Source of the DNA: Prorocentrum cordatum
Lineage: Eukaryota > Sar > Dinophyceae > Prorocentrales > Prorocentraceae
Length of the DNA: 64,000 nt
NCBI GenBank assembly: GCA_963575745.1
Contig: CAUYUJ010015954.1
Coordinates: 161,787 to 225,786, forward strand
Direction: 5' to 3'
Below are positions 30,267-39,771 of the stretch, piece by piece. The notes below the pieces were generated by a model that made no database searches, was not told the origin of the DNA, and saw only the letters and a list, made by a program, of their open reading frames with translations. Positions within the stretch are counted from its first letter, which is position 1. Every line of letters starts with the position of its first letter. Both the position numbers and the translations under genes were made by a program.

Positions 30267-30346
30267 TCCTGGGCTGGTTGGGCTATCATGTCCCTATCGG
30301 CGATGAATAGGCGATTGGGGGTCGCCCCCCTAAGGTCGCCCACCTA

Positions 30347-30516
30347 CCTTCGGGGCGCCTACCGAACACAATGAGCGAGGCCCCCGTTTTTTCCCATAGG
30401 TTGAACCTCCATCTCCCATCGAAAGCCTAAGGAAACCCTAAGGCAAGCTGCGAAACAATCCAGGAGCACGGAGCCCCTCCCCAACGAAGAGGGCTCCTCC
30501 TTCCGCGCCCCGACGG
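30347..30516. mobile_element. family F2 MITE, copy 2 (old)
   Basis: Same interior as copy 1 (GAGCGAGGCCCCCGTTTTTT, CTCCCATCGAAAGCC, GAGCACGGAGCCCCTCCCCA, ACGAAGAGGGCTCC). The left TIR is diverged (CCTTCGGGGCGCC) and the right TIR ends CGCCCCGACGG. It has lost clear TA flanks. Confidence 0.65.
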
Positions 30517-31739
30517 CGAGGCCGCCCTCCTTGAGCCCGCTTCCCCCCCCCTCCCGATCGCCCCTGATCTGCACGGCGCGCGACGCGCCATCGCGCGCGT
30601 GCGCCCTCGCGCGGACCCGTGCATCCCTCGGGAGAGCAACTCTTCCGCCTGCGCTGCGGAAAACACGTGGAGCAAAAGGATTCGGAAAAAAGCGCCTGCT
30701 TCCTATGGAGCGGCTGTCTCTATGCGGTCCAAACACGAACGCATTCATTCGCTTCGATCCCCTCTCGCTCCATGTTCGAGGGGGGGGGGGAGCCGCCGCC
30801 GACCCCCAGGGGGCTCCCGAGCCGCCGCGCCGCCACGAGGCGCCGCCCCCCGCGGCGCGCGCGCCCCGCGCGGGCGCCCCCCCGCGGCCGCGGCGCGGCG
30901 GGAGGGCCCCCTCGAAGCCCCTGGGGGGCGGGCGGCGGGCCTGCACGGCGCGCGCCGCGCCCGTCGTGGCGCGGGAGGGGAGGAGGGGGGAGGGGAGGAG
31001 GAGGAGGAGGGAGGGAGAGAGGAGGAGGAGGAGGAGGGGAGGAGGAGGAGGAGGAGGAGAGGGAGGAGGATCCCCCCCCCCGTGGAGGGTGCCGCCCGTC
31101 TGCCCGCGCCCCCCCCCCCCGGCGGCCGCGCGACGCGCGAGGGGGCGGCGGCGGCCCTCGCCGCGGGATCCGCCGGGAGAAGGCGAGGCGGGCCTCGGCC
31201 TCCGAGGCCGCGGCGGGGGCCGGCCCAGACCCCCCCCCCTCGAGGGGTGCCACAGGCCACGACGGCAGGTGCCTGGCACTGTGGAGAACCGGTCCCGGGG
31301 AAGGGGGTCCCGGGGAATGGGCAGGCTCGTGCGGCACGAGGTACAGGAATGGGCAGGCTCGTGCGGGACGCATTCGAAAATAGAAGCAGAACGACTACCT
31401 CACGTAGGAAAAAACTGTATGCCATCATGCTTACATACTGATTTTTATTAAGTAGACCCTGGCAGACACCAAAGCGCCTACATGGTCAGAAATCCCAATC
31501 AGGTGGGGTAAGTGTCCAAAGGCAGTCCCTATACTCGTGCGCTGGGGGGGCGAAGCAGAGCCGCGTCGACGGCCAGGCCGCATGAAACAAGTGTTTTGGT
31601 TTGCGTCGGCGGCAGGGTCACTGCGCTGGCGAGAGGGCAACATTGAGAAACAGAAGAGCCACGGGCTTGTGGCAGCTTCCCGCACCGTCGTACATCTATT
31701 GACCTTAGCCGAATCCTGCCGTTCAACGCCTAGGAGACG
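30517..31739. other. GC-rich sequence with GAG tract, then lower-GC flank of the mTERF pseudogene
   Basis: A GAG/GGA-rich tract lies at 30975-31075. A partial R1 fragment (CCACGACGGCAGGT...AACCGGTCCCGGGGAAGG) is at 31256-31310. From 31440 the GC content drops and the sequence is probably the 3' flank of the mTERF-like pseudogene. Confidence 0.35.
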
Positions 31740-32212
31740 TACTGCATCTCGGGTACGACGTGGCTCTTGAAAAATCCATGTCGCATGCCTGCAAGAAGCT
31801 TGACGTCGGCCCAATGCCTGCATCAACATCGTACCACACCATTGGAGGATGGGAGGACGCCAATTTCATCACTGCCTTGCGGTCGAAGCCCGCGGTTTCT
31901 AGCAAGGTAATGCGCTCCCCGTATCCAAGTCCAGCACTCGAGATAGAAAAACGCCACCTTTACCACTGCCGTGCGGTCGAAGCCCGCCGTCTCCAGCAAG
32001 GCAATGCGTTTCTCCACATCGAGGCCAAGCAATGAAGTCACCAAGATGCCATCTTTATCACCACCTTGGGGTCGAAGCCTGCCGCCTCTTTCAAGGCAAC
32101 GCGCCTCTTGACAGCAAGGCCCAGCACGGAAGTTTTGGACGACACCATCTTCACCACTCTCTTGCGGTCGAGACCCATCTCACTAGCAAAGCGATGCGTC
32201 TGTCCACATCCA
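31740..32212 (-). pseudogene. mTERF-like pseudogene, downstream part
   Basis: Minus-strand mTERF-type repeats continue past a small TIR element: IALLETAGFDRTAVVKV (about 31985), LETAGFDRKAVMKLASSHPP (about 31895), then MVWYDVDAG and TSYPRCSTSPRR with a stop. These parallel EMWYDVDTH...TSYPRYLSDSLNGGIKPRL in the upstream part, the motif near the C-terminus of mTERF proteins. Units are in different frames, so the region is frame-broken and not translatable as one protein. mTERF proteins are helical-repeat nucleic-acid-binding proteins of mitochondria and plastids. Confidence 0.6.
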
Positions 32213-32217
32213 TGCCT

Positions 32218-32390
32218 TAAAACGACGCGACGATCGGGACAAAATCGGACCGGGATAACTCGAAATCTCTGAGAATCGGCGGGTTTGGAGGATGTATTGG
32301 GCGCCGCGGCCGCTCCAGAGCGTTCCGGAACGCTCTGAGAGCGCTCCGGAACGCTCTGGAGCGATTTATCCCGATCCTAGCCCTGTTTTA
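32218..32390. mobile_element. TIR element inserted in the mTERF pseudogene, 5-bp target duplication
   Basis: 173 bp, ends TAAAAC...GTTTTA. Inner TIRs align GGGATAACTCG (left) with GGGATAAATCG (right, reversed). The centre is a hairpin with perfect 19-bp arms, CGCTCCAGAGCGTTCCGGA, at 32311-32363. TGCCT occurs directly on both sides (32213-32217 and 32391-32395). Removing the element and one TGCCT restores the mTERF repeat consensus (ATGCC(C/T)AGCACTTGGGG), as in sibling repeats. Confidence 0.8.
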
Positions 32391-33345
32391 TGCCTAGCAC
32401 TTGGGGCGGGACTGCGCCATCTTCAGCGCTGCCTTGCGGCCAACGCCCGCCGTCTCTAGCAGGGCGGTTCGGCTCTCCACATCGTAGCGCCCAGCACCGG
32501 AGGGTGCCGTTTGCGCCATCTTCACCACTGCCTTGCGGCCGATGCGGCTGCTCGCGTGCAAGCCCTGCATTTGGGGAAAGGACGGCACCATCGTCAGCAC
32601 TGCCGTGTGGTCGAAGCCCGAGGTCTCTAGCAAGGCGATGCGACCCTCTGCGTTCAGGCCCAGCACTTGAGGGTCAGAGGACGGCATCTGCCTCACTGTC
32701 TTGCGGTCGAAGCCCGCGGTTTCTAGCAAGGCCACGCGGCTCTCCGTATCCAAGCCCAACACCTGAGGGTGGGAGGACACCACCTTTACCACTGCCGTGC
32801 GGTCGAAGCCCGACAGCTATAGCAAGGCGAGTCGGTGTTTCACATTGATGCCCAACACTTTTGGGAAAGAACGGCAACAGCTTCAGCACTGCCTTGCGGC
32901 CGAAGAAGCCCGCCGTCTCTAGCAGGGCGATTCGGTTTTCCACATCGTCGCCAAGCACTTTGGGAACGGACGACACCACCTTCAGAACCACTTCCATTAG
33001 CCTCGGCTTGATCCCGCCGTTCAATGAATCGGAGAGGTACCTCGGGTACGACGTGATCATTGGAACGTTCATGCAGTCTGTCCGCAAGAAGCTCGGCTTC
33101 GACCCGCTGTGTGTATCAACATCGTACCACATTTCTGGAGGATGGAAGGGCGCCAGTTCCATCACTGCCTTGCGGTCGAAGCCCGCGGGTTCTAGCAAGG
33201 TAACGCGGCTGTCCGCATCCAAGCCCAGCACTTGAGAGTGGGAGGACGCCGTCTTTGCCGCTACCTTGCGGTCGCAGCCTGCCGTCTCCAGCAAGGCGAT
33301 ACGACACTCTGCACTACACTGTGCTGGTGCAGTCATGGATCGCAT
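32391..33345 (-). pseudogene. mTERF-like pseudogene, upstream part (repeat array)
   Basis: Array of about 32-residue repeats on the minus strand with pattern hydrophobic-L-G-x-(D/N)-x-E-x-R-(I/V)-A-L-L-E-T-A-G-F-D-R-K-A-V-x-K, typical of the mTERF helical repeat. Repeats centre near 33285, 33190, 32905, 32810, 32710, 32615, 32530 (shortened) and 32450. A C-terminal-type motif TSYPRYLSDSLNGGIKPRL sits at about 33050 in the middle, suggesting a tandem fusion of two copies. Damage: a frameshift in an A-run near 32865 and an in-frame TAG at 32817-32819 (GAG in sibling repeats). The relict spliced leaders lie upstream on the same strand, so the locus is probably a retroposed cDNA. Confidence 0.72.
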
Positions 33346-33681
33346 TGGACGCCAACCGACGGACGCCAGAGTTGCAGGAGGATCTCTCGCCGCCGACCAC
33401 GTGTATCAGATCCTTGCGGGCGGATGCATGCAAGATCGGACCGCGGCCGGCTGCGCGATCTGCTCGGCTCCTGCCGGCAGCATGACCACTGTGGGTCTGC
33501 CCCAGCCAGCCGCGCATGGCGGCGGTCCCGAAGCGCAGGCCAACGAACGAGGACGCGAGGGGAAGAATGTGGGCGCCGCACGAAAAGTCGCCGCGTGGCA
33601 GGGCGCTCTCATGCAGCAATAAGTGTGCGAAGGAGCACACTGACTCCAGCCTGGGTCGTGTGCCGACTTTAAACACTGTCA
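33314..33681 (-). CDS. open frame between relict leaders and mTERF repeats
   Basis: The first ATG after the relict leaders (33683-33681, MTVFKVGTRPRLESVCSFAH...) opens about 120 codons reaching a stop at 33314, just inside the start of the mTERF repeat frame. It could be the decayed N-terminal targeting region of the mTERF-like protein, since organelle-targeted proteins need one, with a frame change before the repeats. No domain is visible. It may equally be 5' untranslated sequence. Confidence 0.3.
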
Positions 33682-33747
33682 TTTGGATCGAGATGGCTTG
33701 CGCCAGAATCGCGTGAACCAGAACGGCTTGAGCCAAATGGCTACGGA
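33682..33747 (-). other. spliced-leader relic plus three nested older relicts
   Basis: Minus-strand 33746-33727 reads CCGTAGCCATTTGGCTCAAG, the conserved dinoflagellate spliced leader except for one T lost from its T-run. It is followed without gap by CCGTTCTGGTTCACG (33726-33712), CGATTCTGGCGCAAG (33711-33697) and CCATCTCGATCCAAA (33696-33682). These match the 15-nt leader remnant CCATTTTGGCTCAAG at 11, 12 and about 9-10 of 15 positions. That 15-nt piece is what remains when a new leader is spliced at the AG inside an older one. The mTERF repeats follow on the same strand. Confidence 0.82.
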
Positions 33748-34129
33748 TTTCCACTCGGGGCGTCTTTGGTCGTCTCGAGGGCCCCTCTCGCCTAGGCGCA
33801 TCCCGCACTCCTACCCTCCGCCATCACGACGATGTGCTCATGCTGCTTGCAGCCTGGGTGCTGACAACATCCCGGGGACGCTGCTGGCAGGAGAGGACAC
33901 TCGGCAAAGACTCTGCCAACTGTGCCCAGAGGTCACTGCGGGCGCAGACTTCCATCCTGGCCGGTTTGTCGTCCCACATCGATGATCGACGGCCCAAGGG
34001 CCCAAAACAAGCCCCCAGGCGACGCCGAAGCCAACAAACAAAACCCTCCAGATTCCTCCTCCGCCCCCCCGAATGTAGAACACAGCCGGGGCATGGACAC
34101 GAGAGCGAGGGGAGGGGGCTGTCCTGCTG
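33748..34129. other. no recognisable gene
   Basis: Ordinary-composition DNA upstream of the relict leader. If the locus is a retrocopy, its insertion boundary should lie near 33748. Confidence 0.3.
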
Positions 34130-34350
34130 GTCCTCCTCCTCATCCTGCAACTCCTCCTCATCCTCCTCTTCCTCCTCCTCCTCTTCCTCATCCTCCTTTC
34201 TCATCCCTCGTCTCCACTCCTACTCCTCCTCCTCCTCCTCCTCCTCCTCCTCCTCCTCCTCCTCCTCCTCCTCCTCCCTCCTCCTCCTGCTCCGCCTCCT
34301 CCTCCTCCTCCTCCTCCTCCTCCTCCTCCTCCTCCTCCTCCTCCTCCTAC
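34130..34350. repeat. (CTC)n tracts
   Basis: CTC arrays at 34130-34200 and 34215-34350. Confidence 0.95.
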
Positions 34351-34429
34351 GTGGAGATACCCAGCTCGAAGAGCACGCCGAGGTGGAGCGCCCAAAACAC
34401 GAAGCACACACCCCATCCAAAGCTGCGGC

Positions 34430-34590
34430 AGGCTCGTGCCGAGACGATCCCAGCGTTGGCTTCTGGTGCCGCGTGGGCAGCCTATCGTTGAACGATCGGC
34501 GGCTCTTCGATCCCCAAGTCGTTCCAGATTGCCCAGTTCTGGGCCACTGGCGGCGTTCATCCCTGAGCGCCCGCGAAGGGGGCCCCGCGT
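34430..34590. repeat. R3 dispersed repeat, copy 2
   Basis: GTTGGCTTCTGG, ATCGTTGAACGATCGGCGGC, then TTCTGGGCCACTGGCGGCGT, in the same order as at 17745-17905. Confidence 0.5.
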
Positions 34591-34687
34591 CGGCACGGCG
34601 CGGAGCGCTCGTAGGGTTGTTATGTTTTAACCCCCCCGCGCCAGCCGCAGTGCTGCAGCGGAAGCGGGCAGCAGCTACGGCGGGCAC

Positions 34688-34870
34688 CCCGAGGTGCAGC
34701 CAGCCGTTGCCGTCGTGGTCGGTCCACCCCAGCAGGTCGTCGGGCGGCCAGCGCTCACGCTGCCAGAGCGAGAGCACCTCGCAGGCCTCCTCGTCCTCCC
34801 CGCCTGCATCGCCCGTCTCCGCCTCCTCGTCCTGCTCCTCCTCCTCCGCATCCCCTTCCTCGTTGTCCAA
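34688..34870 (-). CDS. exon candidate, acidic N-terminus then WTDHDGNGWLHLG
   Basis: Minus-strand frame with an ATG at 34870: MDNEEGDAEEEEQDEEAETG, then EVLSLWQRERWPPDDLLGWT and DHDGNGWLHLG, with mostly G/C third positions. A GT donor follows directly (GTGCCC, 34687). DxxGNxxLHL is the opening signature of an ankyrin repeat, so this may be the first exon of an ankyrin-type protein; a single partial repeat is weak evidence. The adjacent CTC/GAG tract lies upstream, so the ATG may be internal. Confidence 0.42.
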
Positions 34871-34985
34871 TGGCTACTCCTCCTCCTCCTCCTCCTTCTC
34901 CCCCTCCTCCTCCTCCTCCTCCTCCTCCTCCTCCTCCTCCTCCTCCTCCTCCTCTTCCTCCTCCTCCACCTCTCCTCCTCCCCCT
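34871..34985. repeat. (CTC)n tract
   Basis: CTC array with TTC and CAC interruptions, between two coding candidates on the minus strand. Confidence 0.95.
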
Positions 34986-35164
34986 GTTCCTTCTGAGTAT
35001 GATCCGTATTTCCTCCCCCATCCTTGTTCAAACTCCTCCGCCCTTCTACCACACAAACACATCCCCCTGCCGCACCAACATTCGAGCCGTTGGAGCGGAC
35101 CGAGCGATGTCGCCTGAGAGTTCCCCACTGTTTACGACATTGAAGCTCGTGGAAGCTTCCAACT

Positions 35165-35604
35165 GGCACACAAATGTAAAGCGAACTGGTTTGAAGATGG
35201 GCTCTCACCTTGGCGCCGCGCGCACTCATGCTAAGAGTGCCGTACACTCGCGCGGATGGGTGGCGACTCTCTCTCAACAGTGGACCCTCGCCTTCGCACC
35301 GAGCGCATCGTGTTAGAACGTCCAGCAGCTCAGCGGACGGAGGGCGGCTCGTCTTCACCAAGACGGGGCTCTCGCCTGCGACCTCCTCGGGCTCCCGCGG
35401 GCACGCGGACAGGGGGCGGCTCACCTTCCAAACGCGGCTGTGTCTGGGCACCTCCCTGAACCGTGTGGCCCCGCCTTGTCGCCCTGCGTACAGCTCGAAA
35501 GGTGGCGGGCCATGTCTCTCAAAAGCGAGCTCCCGCCGGAACTGCGGGCCAATGGCGCGTTCGGCTTCGGGCATTGCACGGAAAACCTTTGCAAGGGCTG
35601 ACAT
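35165..35604 (-). CDS. coding-like frame, unknown, with degenerate about 33-residue repeats
   Basis: Minus-strand frame from ATG 35604: MSALAKVFRAMPEAERAIGP then RRELAFERHGPPPFELYAGR. It continues through imperfect repeats (SRPLSACPREPEEVAGESPV, SRPPSAELLDVLTRCARCEG, SRHPSARVYGTLSMSARG). Third positions are less G/C-biased than in the best exons. It may connect through the frame across the CTC tract to 34688-34870. No family recognised. Confidence 0.25.
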
Positions 35605-35667
35605 GGGGGGGGCCCTGGGACGGCAGGGTGAGTTGCGGCATCGTTGGTACATCTTCGGTTTACGCAG

Positions 35668-36375
35668 GCCCTCCTCCTTCTCCTCCTCCTCCTTCACGTC
35701 CTCCTCCCTCTCCCCTTCCTCTTCGTCCAAAGCATTCCTCGTCTTTCTCCGCCTCCCCCTCCTCCTCATCATCCTCTCCCTTCTCCTCCTCCTCCTCCTC
35801 CTCTTCCCCCTCCTCCTCCTCCTCCCTCTCCTCCTCCTCCTCCTCCTCCTCCTTCTCCTCCTCCTCCTCCTCCTCCCACCTCCTCCTCATCCTCCTCCTC
35901 CTCTTCCTCCTCCTCCTACTTCTCCTCCTCCTCCTCCTTCTCATCCTCATTCTCTTCCTGCTCCTCCTCGTCCTCCTCCTCCTCATCCTCCTCCTTATCC
36001 TCTTCCTCCTCCTCCTGCTCCACCTCCTCCTCCTCCACCTCCTCCCTCCTCTTCGTCTCCTCCTCCTCCTGCTCCGCCTCCTCCTCCTTCTCCGCCTCCT
36101 CTCCTCCTCCTCCTCCTCCTCCTCCTCCTCCTCCTCCTCACCCTCACCCTCCTCCTCCTCTTCCTCCTCCTCCTCCTCATCCTCCTCCTCCTCCTCCTTC
36201 TCCTCCTCCTTCTCTTCCTGCTCCTCCTCGTCCTCCTGCTCATCCTCCTCCTCCTCCTCCTCCTCCTCCTCTCCTCCTCCTCCTCCTCCTCCTCCTCCTC
36301 CTCCTCCTCCTCCTTTTCCTCCTTCTCCTCCTCTTCCTCCTCCTCCTCCTCCTCCTCCTCCTACTCCTTCCCTCC
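35668..36375. repeat. (CTC)n tract, about 700 bp
   Basis: The longest CTC tract in the window, with CTT, CAT and CTG interruptions. Frames of several hundred codons exist on both strands because no stop can occur. Confidence 0.95.
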
Positions 36376-36459
36376 CCACCCCTCCCCTCCCCTCCGCTCC
36401 CATTCCCACTCCTTTCTTCCGCTCAGTCTCCTCACGTGCCTGCTCCCAGTGCCCCTCCA

Positions 36460-36682
36460 GGAGGAGGACGAGAACGAGGACGAGGATGAAGATGAGGATG
36501 CGGATGTGGAGGATGACGAGGATGAAGACGAGAATGAAGATGAGGATGAAGCGGAGGATAATGGGGCGAGGAGGGCACTTAGGAAGGAGAAGAACAAGTG
36601 GGAAAAGGAGAATGAAAAAAGCAGGAGGAAGAGGAGGAGGAGGAGGATGAAAAAAAGCAGGAGGAGGAGGAGGAGGACCTGA
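36460..36682. repeat. GAGGATGAAGA purine tract
   Basis: Opposite purine bias to the preceding CTC tract: GAGGAC, GATGAAGATGAGGATG, then GGAGGAGG. Together they form a polypyrimidine/polypurine switch at about 36450. Confidence 0.85.
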
Positions 36683-37103
36683 AGTGGTATGGCTTAAGGG
36701 GTGCCTTAACCCTGTACCACTAGATGTGAGGGTACGTGCCACGGGATACCCCTAGTGGCATTACGTTGCCGCGCCCGCAACGGCAGCATGGCCGAGTTTC
36801 GGCCATCTATGCGGAAGGGTTCCTCGGGTGCCTAGTTTAGCCCTCGTTGTGAGGGCAGGATGCCGCAGAGTCCCCTGGAGACAGGAGTGGGCAAGGAGGA
36901 AGAGGAGGAGGAGGAGGAGGAGGAGGAGGAGGAGGCCGCACACCTCGCGGCGCCAGGAGGCGGGGGGCAGCAGGGGAGGGGATATGGAGGAGCCAGGCGC
37001 TGCCCGCGCCGAGCCCTGGCCCCGAGGGGCGGCCACGGCGCTTCCACTGGGAGGCCCAGGTGGCCCTCGCAGGGCCCAGGGGGGCCCAGCGAGGCGCGAC
37101 GAG
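36683..37103. other. no recognisable gene; short GAG tract
   Basis: GAG tract at 36893-36935. The GC-rich remainder is open in several frames, with no supported choice. Confidence 0.3.
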
Positions 37104-37238
37104 CGCTCGCCATCGCTTGGACGTCCATTCCATGTGTTTTTCTCGGTTTCGTGCGTGGTTTTCGCCAAATGATCAAGGATGCTCCTCGATGGTCCTCGCC
37201 GAAGGAAAAATGCACACGTCCGAGCGATGCCAAGAGCG
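37104..37238. mobile_element. family F6 TIR element, copy 1
   Basis: TIRs: left CGCTCGCCATCGCTTGGACG, right (reversed) CGCTCTTGGCATCGCTCGGA then CG. Interior shared with 43547 and 44015: TCGGTTTCGTGCGTGGTTTT, CGCCAAATGATCAAGGATGC, TCCTCGATGGTCCTCGCCGA, GGAAAAATGCACACG. Confidence 0.7.
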
Positions 37239-37621
37239 GAGGGCGCCTGGGGCCACCTCGAAGCTTGGTGGTCCCCAAACGTGGTGGTGAGAACACCCGG
37301 TGGTGAGTTTTGGGCGATTTGGGTCATGGTTTTCGAGCGTTGGCTGGCCCAGGAGACGCAAAACCTCGTAGCGACCGCGTGTCCCCAAGCCCGGTGGTGA
37401 CCCAGATTTATGTTTTGGGGGGAATCGGGGACACCACCGGGTGGCTCACCACCTGGTTTGGAGACCACCAAGAAGCAGGCCTCCGAGGGATGCCGCGGCC
37501 GAGGAGCGGCCGGGGAGCGGGCGGGGAGCGGGCCGCGCAGGGAGGGGAGCCAGCCGTCAGCCGCTCCCCCTGGGCGAGGCAGGGGGCCGCCGCCCTCCCG
37601 GGGATGCCCCCCCAGACTTGG

Positions 37622-37890
37622 GTCTGGCCTGTCCCCCTACAGGGGGGCTTTCGACGAAAATAAACTCCAAAAATGCTCCAAAAATGCACCAAAATACCCA
37701 AAAAGTACCCCCAACAATACCCCAAAAGTACCCCAAATGTACCCCAAAAAATACCCCAAAAGTACCCCCAAAAATACTCCAAACATAGTCTGGGGACTAT
37801 GTTTCCATGTGTTTTGAACTTTTTGGAGGTATTTTAAAAATATGTGTAATGTTTCGTCGAACATCCCCCTGTATGGGGGACACGCCCGAC
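37622..37890. mobile_element. family F1 dual-hairpin element, copy 4 (longest)
   Basis: 269 bp. TIRs: left GTCTGGCCTGTCCCCCTACA then GGGGGG; right (reversed) GTCGGGCGTGTCCCCCATAC then AGGGGG. After the left arm comes TTTCGACGAAAATAAAC, then about ten AAATACCCC(A)A units (37655-37785), which explain the extra length, then TAGTCTGGGGACTATG. Confidence 0.72.
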
Positions 37891-38234
37891 ATAACCGCAG
37901 ACGGGGTGACGTGACCACACCGTGTGGTGAGTCGGCAGAACTCGGGGTCACCGCACGGTGTTGGGACCTGGGTCGTTCTCCGAGGACGTCTCGGGCGACT
38001 GGGGCCTCCAGGGTCCCAAAAGCGTGGGGAGACGGACCCTGCGGTGATGAATCTCTGGGAATAGTTCGAGGTCCCCGCCAGGCCTGGCACCGCACGGTTT
38101 GGGGGGCCCCCGATCTACTCCCCTGCCCCCCCCCCTCCGCCCCCTCCCCCAGGCGGGAGCCGCCACAGGGCCACCTCCGCCACGGAGCGACGGGGGGGGC
38201 GGAGGAACCCGCTCGAGCCAAGAAGCAAGCACGC

Positions 38235-38462
38235 ACGACGGGAGGCGTTTCGCTGCTTTCGGCCTCTGGGGGCCCTCCCTCCTCCCTCCTCCCTCCTCCC
38301 TCCTCCCTCCTCCTTCTCCTCCTCCTCCTCCTCCTCCTCCTCCTCCTCCTCCTCCAAAAAAAAAACGCATGGATGAAACCTAAGACGGCCCCGGGGATTG
38401 GGTTCGGTCCGGACTCTTGAGGGGTCGCGCCATGAAAAGATCACGACGTCGGGGGTCTGGGG
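38235..38462 (+). repeat. R1 dispersed repeat with an internal CTC expansion
   Basis: CACGACGGGAGGCGTTTCGC, TTTCGGCCTCTGGGGGCCCT, then CCTCCCT repeats and (CTC)n at 38275-38355 replacing the middle of R1, then GGGTTCGGTCCGGACTC, ATGAAAAGATCACGACGTCG, GGGGTCTGGGG. Confidence 0.7.
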
Positions 38463-39430
38463 AGTGCGGGCGGAATCTCGAGGAATCCCGAGGCAAATTC
38501 GATTCGGAACGAAGGCAGCGGGCTCCGAGGGAAATGGCTCCCGGACCCAGGGGCTTCCCCGAAGGAACGAAGGAAGAGGGGCCCCGAGGGAAACGGCTCC
38601 CGGACCCGGGGGGCTTCCCCGAAGACCAGCTCTCCGCCTTGAGCTGTTGTGTTGACGGCCCCGGAGCACTTGGAAGGCCCCTGGGGACCCGAAACTTGCA
38701 CAAACAAATTTAACTCAGGGCCCGTCTCCCTGAGGACCCGTTTGCTCCATGGCGACGGGTGAGCAGCGGAGTTCGGCGGAGGCAGGGAGGAGCGCAGCGA
38801 CGGGGCGGCAAGAGCGATGGCACCGAACGAGCGGGACCACCTCGGCCACGGAGCGGCGGAGTGACGGTTGAAGGAAAGGACTTTGCATTAACAACGCTCC
38901 GACGACAAAGAACCGAATTCGCCCCCCCTCCACCCCCCGGCCTTATTGCTGGCATGCATTGCCATCGAGATCTTGGGTTCAGATTTTTTCCGGCCGCTCA
39001 TCTCCTTTGGACACCCGAAATGGGTACCGAAAGAATGGGTACAATGCCCAACAACAAATGTTGTCCCAAGCCAACAGCGGCCGCTGTTGGGCAGGCGGCC
39101 TCCTGTCTCGAATGGACACAGGCCGCGGCGGCGCGGACAGCGAATCCGGTTCAGAATGAACAGGAACTGCTGTTGGGCATCGTACCCATTCTTTCCGTGC
39201 CCATCTCGGGCGTCCAGATCTCCGGGACCAACTGCTCAATAGAAAGGCCGGGGGGGGGGCGGGGGGGGGGTGTTCGAAGTGGTCCCCGAACTCTTAATGC
39301 ACAGTTTTTTTCCTTCAGCGGGAAGGGCGAGGCGAGAGGCCGGAGCGACCCGAACGAGGGCGGGATCTCGAGGACTTCCGCGAGGAGAGCCCGTGGAGCC
39401 AAACGGTGCGCGAGAGGCAGGGAGGGATCG
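38463..39430. other. no recognised gene; tandem CCCGGACCC-GGGGCTTCCCCGAA units
   Basis: At 38520-38640, ATGGCTCCCGGACCCAGGGG then CTTCCCCGAAG and a second diverged copy. An inverted pair flanks 38980-39240: AGATTTTTTCCGGCCGCTCA...GGACACCCGAAATGGGTACC versus a complementary run near 39180-39215 (GGGCATCGTACCCATTCTTT), giving a roughly 200-bp foldback around AACAGCGGCCGCTGTT at 39075. Confidence 0.4.
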
Positions 39431-39590
39431 GCCCGGCGTGTCCTCCTGCAGGGGGATCTTGGGCGAAAAATCGGAACACCCTGAAAAGATTCAAACATAG
39501 CCCAAACCTACTGAACAGACATCGTCCCCCGACCATTCTTGGACTATTTTGACATATATGTTAGTCCCCCTGCAGAGGGACAGGCTCGAC
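39431..39590. mobile_element. family F1 dual-hairpin element, copy 5
   Basis: Left arm GGCGTGTCCTCCTGCAGGGG, right arm (reversed) GTCGAGCCTGTCCCTCTGCA. Family marks: TTGGGCGAAAAATC after the left arm and TTGGACTATTTTGAC before the right. About 160 bp. Confidence 0.68.
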
Positions 39591-39771
39591 CTGCAGGGAG
39601 GGGCACGAGCGAGCGACGGGGAGCGACGCAAGGGAGCGAGCGACGAGGGCGAGCGCCAGAGCGAGCGCGGGAGCGGCGGAGGCAGCGAGCGGCGTGGCGC
39701 GCGACGGACACACGGCCGCCGCCCCGAGGTCCGACAGTGCAAGCAACAGCAAAAAGCAGAGAGCCAACGCA

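Noticed and set aside
35210-36682. 490-codon plus-strand frame and similar Leu/Ser/Pro-rich frames
   Set aside because: Driven by (CTC)n; the opposite strand is equally open.
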